A stretch of 64,000 nucleotides of DNA from CAZGIF01 sp964526045 (GTDB lineage: Bacteria > Patescibacteriota > Gracilibacteria > Absconditabacterales > Absconditicoccaceae). The notes below the pieces were generated by a model that did not search any database, had not been told where the DNA came from, and was given only the letters and a program-made list of their open reading frames with translations. The position numbers were made by a program, and so were the translations under genes. Location of the stretch: positions 248,001-312,000 of the forward strand of contig CAZGIF010000001.1 of NCBI GenBank assembly GCA_964526045.1. The letters are read 5' to 3'. Below are positions 54,229-64,000 of this stretch, in pieces; the stretch's first letter is position 1; each line of letters starts with the position of its first letter.

Positions 54229-57057
54229 TTATGACCTGTATTTATACCTTCTAATATCAAATTCTATAGTTTCTATTTCTGCTTTAAGTTTTTTCATCTC
54301 GGTTGTATAAGCTTCTTTCATAGCTACTTCATGATCTCACAATAAAGAAAGAATAGACCTGACCTTTTGTAAGAGTTGTTGCTTGTGTTCCAAATCTGAC
54401 TCTAATCATGCAATATCGATTGTCTCTGATGTTTTTACAAGTTCTTTTTCAATACTAAATCATACTGTAATATTAACAACAAGTTCTTTTTCTAGTATAT
54501 CTATATGAGAAGTAATATCTTGATCTTCTGCTACATATGTAACGGATGCATTTTTGCAAAGATGATGAATGGTAGATTCATGAGATTGGACAAAACTTAG
54601 AAAATCTCTATTTGCTTGTACAGCTAGGTAAACTTTTTTTCAACGTGGTTGATGTTTTGTATATCGCATCTTCCATGTCATACACAAATCCATCATCAAA
54701 GAAAACTTATGGTTTTTTTTGCACGTAAGAGAAAAAATATCAGTAGTATATTTTGTATAAATACTTTCAGAGACTGCCAACTGTTTCCATAACGTGTAAC
54801 TTACAATTGGCATATAAGGATATAATAATCGCAAACACAAACAAAAAACTTGCATCCACAAAATTTGTCTTTGTTCATTCCAATCGTCTTTTGCAAGTTC
54901 AAGATAGTTTTCACACACATCATACCAAACAAATGAAATAAGATCTTGTTTACTAGAAAGAGTATCTAGTTTTTTTGCATGATATAACGCATCATCAAAA
55001 ACCTTTTGTGCTTTTGTATACAATCGAACATCAATATCATCAAGCTGTTCTGGATTAATCAGTGCTATCATATCCTTAAGTGGTTTTTTTTGTTGTATGT
55101 CTGTTTTAAAGAAAACATATCTACTAGCATTCCATAATTTTCTTAAGAAAAATTGATACATATCAATTGTGTGAATTGGCGTCGCAATTGAAGCATCATG
55201 AGCCAATAATCTATATGTATCTATTGTCGAATCTTTACGTACTTGAGATGGTAGATAATAGGTATCTTGTATGGGAAGTTGCACAAAAGTATAGTGAGAC
55301 TGCTGGAACAGTGCCCAATGATATTGAAAAAATTGTTTAACAAAATGAGTTGTATGAGCAGTATACACAATAATAAACGATGTATCTTTGGGCATATGTG
55401 TTTGTATGAGTTTTGTTGTTTGGACACTAGCCTGAAACGTAGTATCAATTCACATTGAAGGATATGTATATCATTGTGGTGCACCTATGTCAGACCATAC
55501 AAATCTATACCATTCTCAATCCTCATGTTGTATAGCAAAAGACTGCTCCATACGCTCTACCAAGTCAGTATATTTTTTTTCTACATCTGTTGAAAGAGAT
55601 AAAGCTTCTCGTAATGAAAGAATTTTTTTATAATCATTGGAGACAAGATCCGGATAGTCTTTTTGTAGATACATCATGTACTTTTGCCAAACATATTCTT
55701 TTCACCTTTGTTGCAACATACTATCTACCCAAACTAACAAAGAAAATCTATCTGCACAAACCCCATCAAGTATACTCAACATTACCATACATGTTAGAAT
55801 ACAAGAAGTATTCCCTTTAGAACTAGTTGCTATGTCTTCTAGAGAAAAAAAAGAAAGTCATTGCTCTTGAGATGTTACTCAAGAAAATAAGCAAGGCATC
55901 ATAGGTACTCAATCGATTTGTTTGACAATACATCTACTTGCTGGCACCAACAATTCTTTTTTGAAAACCGATGCGTCTGGTCACAAAACAATTATTTCAC
56001 TATCAGAAAAAGGCATTGCCTGTGGTAGACCAAAAAATACTTGTTTACTCGCAAAAAAATATATACGTTCATCACTTGCTTTACTATAATATATAGTTTT
56101 TTTTTCTTGTAAGATAGATGCAAGATTTGAGATATCTTGAAGGTAACGGATAATATTCTCTTTGAATGTAAATGCATTTTTACCTGCAAATTGTTCTGCA
56201 TGTCATGTAAACATACCACGTTGGTTAATAGAAAATTTATCAACTAACAATCCATGTTTTTCTGCCAAGATCATATGTTTTTTATAGTGTGCTGGTATAA
56301 GTGCAACTGCTCACTCATACGTTGTCATATCAACAGTATCATCAGCTATTACAGGGACAGGCTTATTGATGATCGGAATAATAACGTTTTTTCATACCAT
56401 CTTTTTATACCTTTTATCCAATGGATGGACTGCAATACCCGATATTCAAAACAAATAGATAACATCTTGAATATAAGCAGTTATAACATGTTTTTTTGAT
56501 TCGACGAAAAGTTTTATAAGATACGTATCTTCTATTTCTTCTTGTGAATATATATCATTTTCTGATAAAACAGTCTGCGTTTGCATACTTCGATACCTAA
56601 CATCATATGTGTCATACACATAGTTTTTTTTGTAAAGATATTGAATACTTTGGACAGTCTCAACTAACATATCTGTTTCTAGAAAACTATATCGTGGCAA
56701 AGAAAACTGAACTCATATTTGTTTACACTGCTTATAAAAAAGCTTATAGTGATTATAAATATCTTTTTTCATCGCTTGAGAGGAATTTGCGGTATTATCA
56801 AGAAACATTTGTACATAATCTAAAAGAATCGCTGGTAGAATATATACTTTCTTTTGATTTTGTCTATACTGTTTTGCTAACATATCTGCATACAAAATAG
56901 CACTTAATGTCTCATGAGTATTAAATTCAACTGTATTATTGTATGGTATAATAAAACAAACTGCCTCATTACCTGTAGATTTGAGAAGATCAGCTTTTTG
57001 ATGAAGCATATAATTTTTTGCGATTCTTTTGTGGTCTATATTTTTCGTAAATACCAT
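54229..57057 (-). CDS. valyl-tRNA synthetase homologue without HIGH and KMSKS
   Basis: 942 residues, close to a full ValRS. The order of segments is that of ValRS: an N-terminal nucleotide-binding-like start IIPYNNTVEFNTHETL (family: PPPNVTGxLHxGHA), then VRYRSMQTQTVLSENDI, editing-domain signatures (ISGIAVHPLDKRYKK, VIADDTVDMTTYEGAVALIPAH), anticodon-binding FLRKLWNASRYVFF near 600, and a C-terminal tRNA-binding coiled coil ending KAEIETIEFDIRR. But HIGH has become NTHE and no KMSKS is found where it should be; that stretch reads QVRKDSTIDTYRLL. The DHAGIATQ motif is also gone. So the enzyme probably cannot activate valine; editing or a tRNA-binding role may remain. A normal valS must then exist elsewhere. 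Confidence 0.78.
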
Positions 57058-57181
57058 AGGTATGCTTCAAAATAAAAAAAGTGAAATTGTAACAAAATGT
57101 ATACTATTTTATTAGTATAAAAAAAAACACATCAATAACGACGGTTTGTAAAAAAAACGAATTGACTTAGAACAAAAAGAT

Positions 57182-57265
57182 TGCTGGAGAGGGGACTTGA
57201 ACCCCCACAGGATTGCTCCCACACGCCCCTCAAGCGTGCATGTCTACCAGTTTCACCACCCCAGC
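57182..57265 (-). tRNA. tRNA-Leu(GAG)
   Basis: Class II tRNA of 84 bases with a long variable arm; acceptor GCTGGGG/CTCCAGC region, anticodon stem CACGC/GCGTG with loop TTGAGGG (GAG). Confidence 0.94.
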
Positions 57266-57310
57266 ACACAATACATAATAAAAATCTATCAGACAAACAC
57301 AAGGCAAAAA

Positions 57311-57347
57311 AAAACTATCTGACACATGAGAGCGTTCAGATAGTTTT
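57311..57347 (-). terminator. intrinsic terminator
   Basis: Perfect 12-base stem AAAACTATCTGA/TCAGATAGTTTT with T run on the minus strand, 17 bases past the stop of the sigma-like regulator gene. Confidence 0.9.
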
Positions 57348-57363
57348 TTGAGAGTAGTATAGA

Positions 57364-58506
57364 CTATTTACTCTTTTCTGCATAGTCTTTGATTTCATCT
57401 TCTGTCATATCGTTAAGATTTTCTTTTAGTTTATATATTCATTTATCTACTCTTTCAAAAATATTTTTATACTTTTGTAGATTAAGAAGAATAGTATTTG
57501 GACTAACCATTTTTTCTTTTAATAACTCTTTTGAAATCTCTTTGACAGTCATTTGTCTATTTGTAGCTTTGAATATTCTTACGATAATAGTTTGAACAGT
57601 TCATCATTTATATCATCGCTCAACCAAACCATAAATACCTAAACCGAGATTAACAAAGATATCATTGTTCTTAACCAATTCGTTGTGAACAGTATTCAAT
57701 TTCACACTTTTTTGAGGGAATCGTTCTAAGATTTTATCAGGTAGTTCTTGATAGTGTATAGGTTTCGCTATTTTTCTCATAGTGTACAAAATTTTCAGTC
57801 TGATAGTTTTTGGATTAACAGTTGCATCTTTTTCATCTCCAATTCTTCAATCAAACGTTTTGATTCCTCTTACAACCTTGAAGAAGTTCACATAAAACAT
57901 ATCGTTTTTGAGAGATTCAACTTCATCATATTTTCTAACAAATTGATCTTTCAGCATCTCTATAAATTCATAGATATCTATACTATCATCACTTTTCTTG
58001 AAGACATTGTTCATATAAATAACAATACTTGTAAGTAAGTCTTCAAAGAGATTGTCGACATAAAAACATTTATCAATACGTCTATTTCTTTTGAGGTAAT
58101 TAACATCAAAATCGGAAACAAGAATAAGTTTCAACTCTTGTGGAGAAAACTCAAACATTTTTTTATTAATAAGTTTAGCAACCAATTCATCTTCTTGTAA
58201 CAAACCACCAACAGATAATAGGATTTTTTTAGCTTCATCCAAAACTGTTGTGTACTTCTTATTTCCAACGATAAGTCTTCTAAATCTCATCAAAGCTTGA
58301 GACTCTATCTGCCTTACTCTTTCTCTTGTGAGGTTATAATCTTTTCAAATTCTTTGAAGCGGAGTTTCTTTACCAGTAAGAATTCCAAACTTTCTCAATA
58401 AAACTAATTGTTCTTTTGGTTTACAGTATTGCAACACATCTTTTAGATGAGTTTTTTCAATATCCACAACAATTTTAGAGTCATCCATTTTGATGTTAAA
58501 GTTCAT
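57364..58506 (-). CDS. sigma-70 region 4-HARE-HTH regulatory protein
   Basis: 380 residues. Residues about 30-75 are a sigma region 4: KEQLVLLRKFGIL and LQRIGKDYNLTRERVRQIESQ, the -35-binding helix-turn-helix. Near 245-300 and again near 310-370 are winged-helix HARE-HTH-type modules: AKPIHYQELPDKILERFP...NTVHNELVKNNDIFVNLGLGIYGL and MTVKEISKELLKE...NTILLNLQKY...FERVDKGIYKL. The middle is helical. There is no region 2, so it is not a full sigma factor; proteins like this probably tune RNA polymerase at promoters in the way RpoE/delta does. Start at ATG 58506; a second ATG at 58488 is possible. Confidence 0.82.
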
Positions 58507-58700
58507 ACAATCACCATAATAAAACTAAAATGTATTTTTTTATTTGATATGCTTTTCAAACGATCTCACAATTCACAAAGCTTAGCATCAGTATAGAAAA
58601 CCACACTGCATTGTCAAGAGAAAACTAGAAATGTAACATAATTGTATTAGTTATTTATAAACAAGAGTTTTGAGCAAAACTTTATACGTTTTTTTTATAA

Positions 58701-59804
58701 TTACACATTAAACTTGAAAACAATAACGTCACCATCTTGGACAATATATTCTTTTCATTGCAATCACAATTTTCATTGTTCCCTTGCCTTTGACCGAGAT
58801 CATGCAACAATAAGATCTTCATATGCAACGATTTCTGCTTTGATAAATCATCTTTCAAAATCAGTATGAATAGCTGCTGCTGCTTGTGGAGCTGTACTGT
58901 TTTTTTTGACCGTTCGTGCTCTTGTTTCCTTTTCCCCTGTTGTAAAATAATACATAAGCCCTACAGCATCAAACGCTTTTTGAATGAGAGTATCCAACGT
59001 GGGAATTTCTACGAAGTTTGTTCCTTCTAACGCATCTTGCAAAAACTCCTCTTTTTCTTGAGTTTCTAGTCAGATCATTTCATGTTCAAGTTTTGCACAA
59101 ACAATTGCAACTGGTTTATTGAGTTTTTGTTCATACATTTTTTGAATGACATCTGCTTGTTGCAATTCTTCTTGACTAACATTGATTGCATATACAAATG
59201 GTTTATATGTCAAAAAATTATACCCAGAAACAAACTTTTTTTGTTCATCAGTTAGCTCTTTTGATAAATCATGCAATAAAGTACCAGACTCTAAACACGA
59301 CTTGCACCTAGTTAATACTTCGAATTCTTGAAGTGCAACTTTATCTTTTTGTTTTACTTTGACTGTCAGTCAGGATAATTTTTTGTCAACTTGTTCTAAA
59401 TCTGAGAAAATAAGCTCAGTATTTATTGTCTCTGCATCTCTTAGAGCATCGACGTTTCCATCTACATGCCCAATATCATTATCCTCAAAATGCCTCAATA
59501 CTTGAACAATAGCATCAACTTCCCTAATATGTGACAAAAATTTATTACCCATTCATTCACCAGTACTTGCTCATTTTACCAATCCAGCAATATCAACAAA
59601 TTTGATAGCCGCATAAACAGTTTTTTTGGTTTGAGACATACGAGACAACTCATCAATTCTTTTGTCTTTGACATCAACAATACCAATATTTGGTTCGATA
59701 GTACAAAATGGAAAATTTGCTGCATCCGCAGCGTATGAATTTGTTAGTGCATTAAACAACGTAGATTTTCACACATTTGGCAATCAGACAATTCAGACTT
59801 TCAT
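58701..59804 (-). CDS. ychF: ribosome-associated GTPase/ATPase YchF
   Basis: 367 residues, normal. G1 GLPNVGKS near the start (both glycines TGA), G3 region FVDIAGLVKGASTGEGMGNKFL, the OLA1/YchF-specific cluster FPFCTIEPN near 33, the NxxE replacement for NKxD (INVSQEE near 205) that gives ATP preference, and the TGS domain end GFIKAEIVAYEDL...GDVIVFKFNV. Conserved in almost all bacteria; binds ribosomes and modulates stress response. Confidence 0.96.
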
Positions 59805-59871
59805 AAATGAAATAACAAAAATATAAAATTATTTTGAGATATTCTTTATTCTATAAACAATGAAGTATAGA

Positions 59872-60174
59872 TTATTCAGCATCAGTTACAACTATCTTTT
59901 TCTTTTCTACTCAATCATGTTTCTTTTTCCTCTTCTCTCTATTCTTTTTGGACGTATAAATCAAACCAATAATTCACAATATCGTTACAGGAAAACTCAA
60001 CAGTCACAAAAATCCCAAAACATAGTTTATAATACGTTTTATGGCTTCAAGTTCTTGAACAGAAGCGGGTTCTGTTACGAGAGTAACTACATAAAACAAA
60101 AATGTCACCACAAACCAAGCAATCATAATAAGTGGAATACTAAGTGCACACACCCAGAGAATAAATCTTTTCAT
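59872..60174 (-). CDS. small two-helix membrane protein
   Basis: 100 residues with two membrane helices (about 7-33 and 53-75) and a basic tail rich in Lys/Arg (KKNREKRKKKHDG). No family recognised. Three TGA codons are glycine in the second helix and the tail. Confidence 0.65.
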
Positions 60175-60201
60175 ATATCTTAAAAAAAAATAAAAATTAT
60201 A

Positions 60202-61194
60202 CTATTTCATACGTGCAGTTACAGTCAGAGTTTCGAAATCAACAATCATATCTGCATAGGGGTCAGATAAAGTTATTTTTTGTAAAAGATGAAGAGACGG
60301 AATAGAATTATTATTCACCAGTGAAACAGCATACACATTCTCGTCCATTTCTGACTGTTCTTCTATACTAAGACCACATCATAGCGGGGAGATTATAAGT
60401 TCCTTGATAGTATAGACAGGAGAATTCGTTGTTATATTTCCATCAGTTTTGGTAGAAATTACTCAAGCAAAAGACTGTTTTTCTTCTCCAATTTCGACAA
60501 AATTGATTGTAAGTTCTTCTTTTCATTTTTTAACAATAAGATTTGGCTCTGTCATTGTTCTTGCTCTTTTTGAGTAATGTACAGAAAGATCATATGCCGA
60601 TAGCAACGTATTGTACACATAGTAAGAAAAATCAGAGTGACATATATCTCATGCATTTTCAGTTCGACTTAGTATCGATCTTTCTTTGTTTATTACAAAA
60701 GTTGTAGGACACATATCACCTCCACAGTAATGAAGAAGTGGAAACGACTTAATAAGTAAACGATTGTTTTCATCGTAGAGACTTGCTTTATAGTCTCACG
60801 TATCTGGATTATCTAACATATATATAACACCACAATCATAGACTCATGTACTTTTTTCATAAGAAAAATCATCTATTTTACAGAGAGTAAATTGTTCTGA
60901 AGTAGATGCATTTGGAAGAGTAGTTCTTATTTCTGCAAATATATCATTCTCCATTGTATCAACCACGAACGACAAGATTGCTGACACTCTAGGTTTTGTT
61001 GATTCTTTTGCTATTACTTTTTTGAAAAGTGGAATAATTTTTTGTTCTGACCAACGTCACGATTCAATACGATCTTGTACTATAGTTAGAACTTTGTTCG
61101 CTACTTTTTGGTCCGTTTGAGTTAAAGAATACGCTGATACTATCGAACATATACTTACAAAGAAAGCAAGGAAAGTAAGACAAAGAAATTTCAT
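60202..61194 (-). CDS. secreted protein of unknown function with conserved N-terminal module
   Basis: 330 residues from ATG 61194 (signal peptide ending SIVSA); an ATG at 61215 adds seven residues and is possible. The mature start YSLTQTDQKVANKVLTIV is a helical module seen at the front of many secreted proteins of this lineage as far as I recall; I could not check it. The rest is beta-rich with one likely disulfide pair (CKIDDF, YDCGVIY; HYCGGDMCP). Function unknown. Confidence 0.68.
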
Positions 61195-61348
61195 TGATAG
61201 TTTTATTGTAGACATAAGAAAAAATTATAATAAAAGAAATACTAATAAAATTACATATATATAATCTCTTATACATAGCAACATTATTACATGATCGGCT
61301 GTTTTTTTTGTACAATCAAGGTAGAAATTGACACACTAATATGAAAAT

Positions 61349-62518
61349 CTATTCAATAATTATCGTTTGTCACAAGGATATATTCATAAGAACACCTCAT
61401 CAATACGTCAATCAAGCGACACTTTTCTTTTCTACAAGATCTCGTCACTTAGCATTTCTCGGAGAAATCCTTATTTTTCTATTGATCCATACACCTGAGT
61501 ATCACTTTGGAACAATATAAAAATCTATACGTTTGGTCTCCTGTGGATCAAGAGTAAATCTCGTAAAATGCGTAGCATTGTTCTCCCATGAACGAGTAAT
61601 CTTGATTGGTGGATATATGTATGCATAATCATCAACAACAAGTTTTATATCAGCATCAACAGGATAAATATCATTATCTTCTACCGATCACATTGTTATA
61701 ACATAATCAAACTGATCAACTCTCACAGGGTTTTCATGTTCTGACGTTATATCAAACGATCATAAATAGATTCAATAATCCTTACCTTTTGCATAAGAAA
61801 TACGTCTTTCTTCGTATGGCAAAGGCTCACCACTATATCACACATTTCAGACATTTCTAAATGACATATTATTGTAGATGTCTTCATCAATCTCCACACG
61901 TCATGTTCCAGAATCTACTCCATCAAAATAGATAGTAGATGAAGGGTCCCAATCAAGAGCAACACGTCATATATCTAGTACTTCTTTGGGGTGATAATTA
62001 TAAACGAAGTCCTTTGTTCAATGTACTGTAACACAAAAGTATAAACTCTGATCTTTTTCAAGTGTGTATTGTACAGAAGGAAACAGAAGTTTTCACGAAT
62101 CGTTAGAAAATCAATCAACCTGCTGAGGATATTCACAAAATGATGTTTCTTGCGTACCATATGATAACTTCAAAGACATCAAAGCAGAGAAATTTATATT
62201 TTTGGATCTTGTAGTTGAAAAGAATATATCATCAATTACAACTCAGGATCATGAAATATTATCAATACGACCTTTATATACGTGTAATCAGTTATACGTT
62301 TCAAGCTCAGTCGGATACAGATTTCAATTTTGATAATTGTCTGTTCTCATTACTCTCACAAGTCAGTCAGCTATTATTTTTTGAGGAGTTTCAGAAGTAT
62401 TATCAATAGAAATAGACGGGACAGAGACTGTATTGTCTTTGGTTTGAGGCACGAAAAAAACTATTCACAACACAATACCCACACCTATACATACACTCAC
62501 ACATATTCTAAAAAACAT
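61349..62518 (-). CDS. membrane-anchored secreted beta-rich protein
   Basis: 389 residues from ATG 62518; a GTG at 62575 in the same frame would add a polar cytoplasmic 19 residues and overlap the YcxB-like gene. A single N-terminal membrane helix (about 4-25) is followed by Thr/Ser linker and two or three beta-sandwich repeats with similar openings, for example ALDWDPSSTIYFDGVD and GSFDITSEHENPVRVDQF. It looks like a surface protein scaffold. Not recognised beyond that. Confidence 0.68.
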
Positions 62519-62543
62519 AAGATTTCGATTATCATAAAAAAAA

Positions 62544-63056
62544 CTAAACAGGTTTTTTCTTAGATTGTATCTCACCAAGAAATTGGACAACCTCGCTTTT
62601 CTGATCTCATAATTGATACAGTGGTATAATAAATGCAGAAAGCTTAGCTGTATACAGAAAAGAATACTCTTCCGTGAGAACTATATCTAAAATTCATTCT
62701 CGTTGAAATTTTTGTTCTTTATACTCTTCAGTGATGCAGCAATATTGATCAGTAAGTTCAAGTTCATGCTTTCACTCCATACGTTTTATATCGGGTCAGA
62801 GAATTTTGTCGGCATTCTTTAAATTTGTTTTTTTGAAATTATATGCATAATACAACAGAACAATACCTACTATAAACATTGGAAAATTAAACCCAATAGA
62901 AGAAGACATTACTGTAGCAACCGCAGCACCTACAATAAATATTCATCAACACCAATAAAAAGTCTTTCTGGTTCTCTGTATATCCTCTGAAGTATCAAGA
63001 TGGTATTTTTGAAACGCCAACCAGTCTTTTTTGCTAAAGTTGTAAGTAAATTTCAT
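62544..63056 (-). CDS. YcxB-like membrane protein
   Basis: 170 residues. Polar N-terminal strand (MKFTYNFSKKDWLAFQKYHL), two membrane helices (about 38-55 and 60-78), then the beta-rich YcxB-type C-terminal domain with GPDIKRM...LTDQYCCITEEY...YSFLYTAKLSAFIIPLYQL. YcxB proteins are of unknown function but widespread in Firmicutes and related lineages. The stop is 25 bases before the next gene's ATG. Confidence 0.75.
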
Positions 63057-63093
63057 ACTTTGAAATACATAAAAAAATAAAAGTTGATATATT

Positions 63094-63651
63094 TTATACT
63101 CTCAATACACCACGAAATCATCTAGAAGCATAATACGATTCTGCTCCATTATGATAAACAAACATCTGTCCATAACGAAAATCAGCAAACAATGATCCGC
63201 CTAACTCTCTAACATCATCAGGAGTTTTAATTCGACTTGATGTCTTTGTATCAAACTCGCCAAAGCTTTGTAAACATATATATTGGTCTTGCGTCAAAAG
63301 CTCTATACCCATACGTGTAGCAACATCTATAACGTTATCTTTGGGTGGGAATTTCTTTCTGGATTCTAAAGCTTCACGGTCATAACACAGACTTCTACGT
63401 CATTTTGGAGTTTCTTTGCAACAATCATAAAACATATACTCTCAAGTTGTATCATCGTACTCAACAACATCAGGTTCGCCTCCAGTTTCTTCCATCTGGT
63501 ACAGAGACCACATCTTAGAAGAATGTTTTTCTAACTTAGATTGCACATCAGATCGCTCAACACTCTGATGACGAGACATATTCTCTTCAAAACGTTGTTT
63601 CAGTCATGCGATCAGCTCTTTTGTTTGTTGAGGAGATAATTGTTTGGTCAT
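63094..63651 (-). CDS. DUF4256 family protein
   Basis: 185 residues, normal for the family. Hallmarks: TGEYMFYDCCKETPKGRRSL-type Cys pair near 75, IDVATRMGIELLTQDQY near 108, FDTKTSSRIKTPDDVRELGGSLFAD, and the near-invariant VYHNGAESYYASRGFRG at the end. No function is known for the family. Cytoplasmic. Ends TAA after LRV. Confidence 0.92.
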
Positions 63652-63817
63652 AACGGTTACAAAAAATAAATCTGACTATGAAAACATACTAATTGACATT
63701 CTTATCTTCTCAAGATTTTGTCCATTACTTTACCTTTTGCAAGCTTATAGTATAAATACGATGTTTTTGCATAAAGGTATTTTTTAGGAAAATAAAGTAG
63801 ACCAAAAATATCTATAA

Positions 63818-64000
63818 TTATTTAGAGAACATTAGCATTTTACTTTTCATATGTTCATACAAGCCGTCTTTTCAGATTTTTTCTCACTTATAAAAAAATC
63901 ATTGCTCGTCATACGCATCAAACCACGATATTCATCATACGACTTGAAAGTTTTTTAGTTGAGGTGGAAGGATTTTTATACACATCTTGTCTTCAGTATC
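63818..64000 (-). CDS. partial gene at right edge
   Basis: The last 60 residues of a larger protein, cut by the window at 64000. Visible text: DTEDKMCIKILPPQLKNF, then GGISWFDAYDEQGFFYKGEKIG and a Lys/Met-rich end. Five TGA codons read as glycine. Too little for assignment. Confidence 0.6.

Noticed and set aside
1..64000. CRISPR arrays, insertion sequences, phage genes, rRNA genes
   Set aside because: No direct-repeat arrays, transposase motifs, integrase, structural phage genes or rRNA segments could be seen on either strand.

Overview
The window comes from an AT-rich bacterium of the Patescibacteria (candidate phyla radiation) that reads UGA as glycine (NCBI genetic code 25), as known for Absconditabacteria (SR1) and Gracilibacteria (BD1-5). 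Two independent lines show this. First, almost every protein family I recognise (SecD, EF-Tu, the whole S10/spc ribosomal protein cluster, YchF, LexA, CopA) runs through in-frame TGA codons exactly where the family has conserved glycines, and all genes end in TAA or TAG. Second, a tRNA with anticodon UCA and glycine-type acceptor identity (first three pairs G-C, C-G, G-C) sits at the left edge of the window. All coordinates below are for code 25; a standard-code gene finder would shred nearly every gene. Classical Shine-Dalgarno motifs are mostly absent, and intrinsic terminators are frequent, several built on a CTGAC/GTCAG stem.

Layout. 1-7.6 kb: UGA-decoding tRNA, a DUF2304-glycosyltransferase fusion, secD, a secreted coiled-coil/degenerate M23/lysozyme-like protein and a RelA/SpoT-like protein. 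7.9-15.1 kb: a same-strand copper-handling cluster (HlyD-like adaptor, CopA-type P-ATPase, DUF305 protein, HMA-TauE/SafE-cupredoxin fusion, small Cys/His/Met-rich secreted protein). 15.2-18.8 kb: C39-like peptidase, membrane proteins (one probably frameshifted at a poly-A tract), a lipoprotein, a small coiled-coil protein. 18.85-25.5 kb: two tandem paralogous >1000-residue surface proteins with polyglycine linkers written largely in TGA and SLH-like C-termini. 25.6-34 kb: tRNA-His, a two-gene operon ending in a large cytoplasmic leucine-rich-repeat protein, an ECF sigma/anti-sigma-like pair, and two plus-strand genes (unknown, acyltransferase-like). 34-39.2 kb: methyltransferase, possible bS20, DUF59 protein, membrane protein, LexA with a candidate operator, a lineage-specific secreted protein, and the CCA-adding enzyme.

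39.3-51.4 kb is a minus-strand ribosomal supercluster in the order tuf-rpsJ-rplC-rplD-rplW-rplB-rpsS-rplV-rpsC-rplP-rpmC-rpsQ-rplN-rplX-rplE-rpsN-rpsH-rplF-rplR-rpsE-rplO-secY, lacking rpmD (uL30) as usual for this radiation, preceded by tRNA-Phe, tRNA-Ile and tRNA-Pro. 52-64 kb: DUF368 lipid-carrier transporter, BatA-like vWA protein, a 942-residue valyl-tRNA synthetase homologue that has lost HIGH and KMSKS, tRNA-Leu, a sigma-region-4/HARE-HTH regulator, ychF, and small membrane or secreted proteins including YcxB-like and DUF4256 proteins; the last gene is cut by the right edge.
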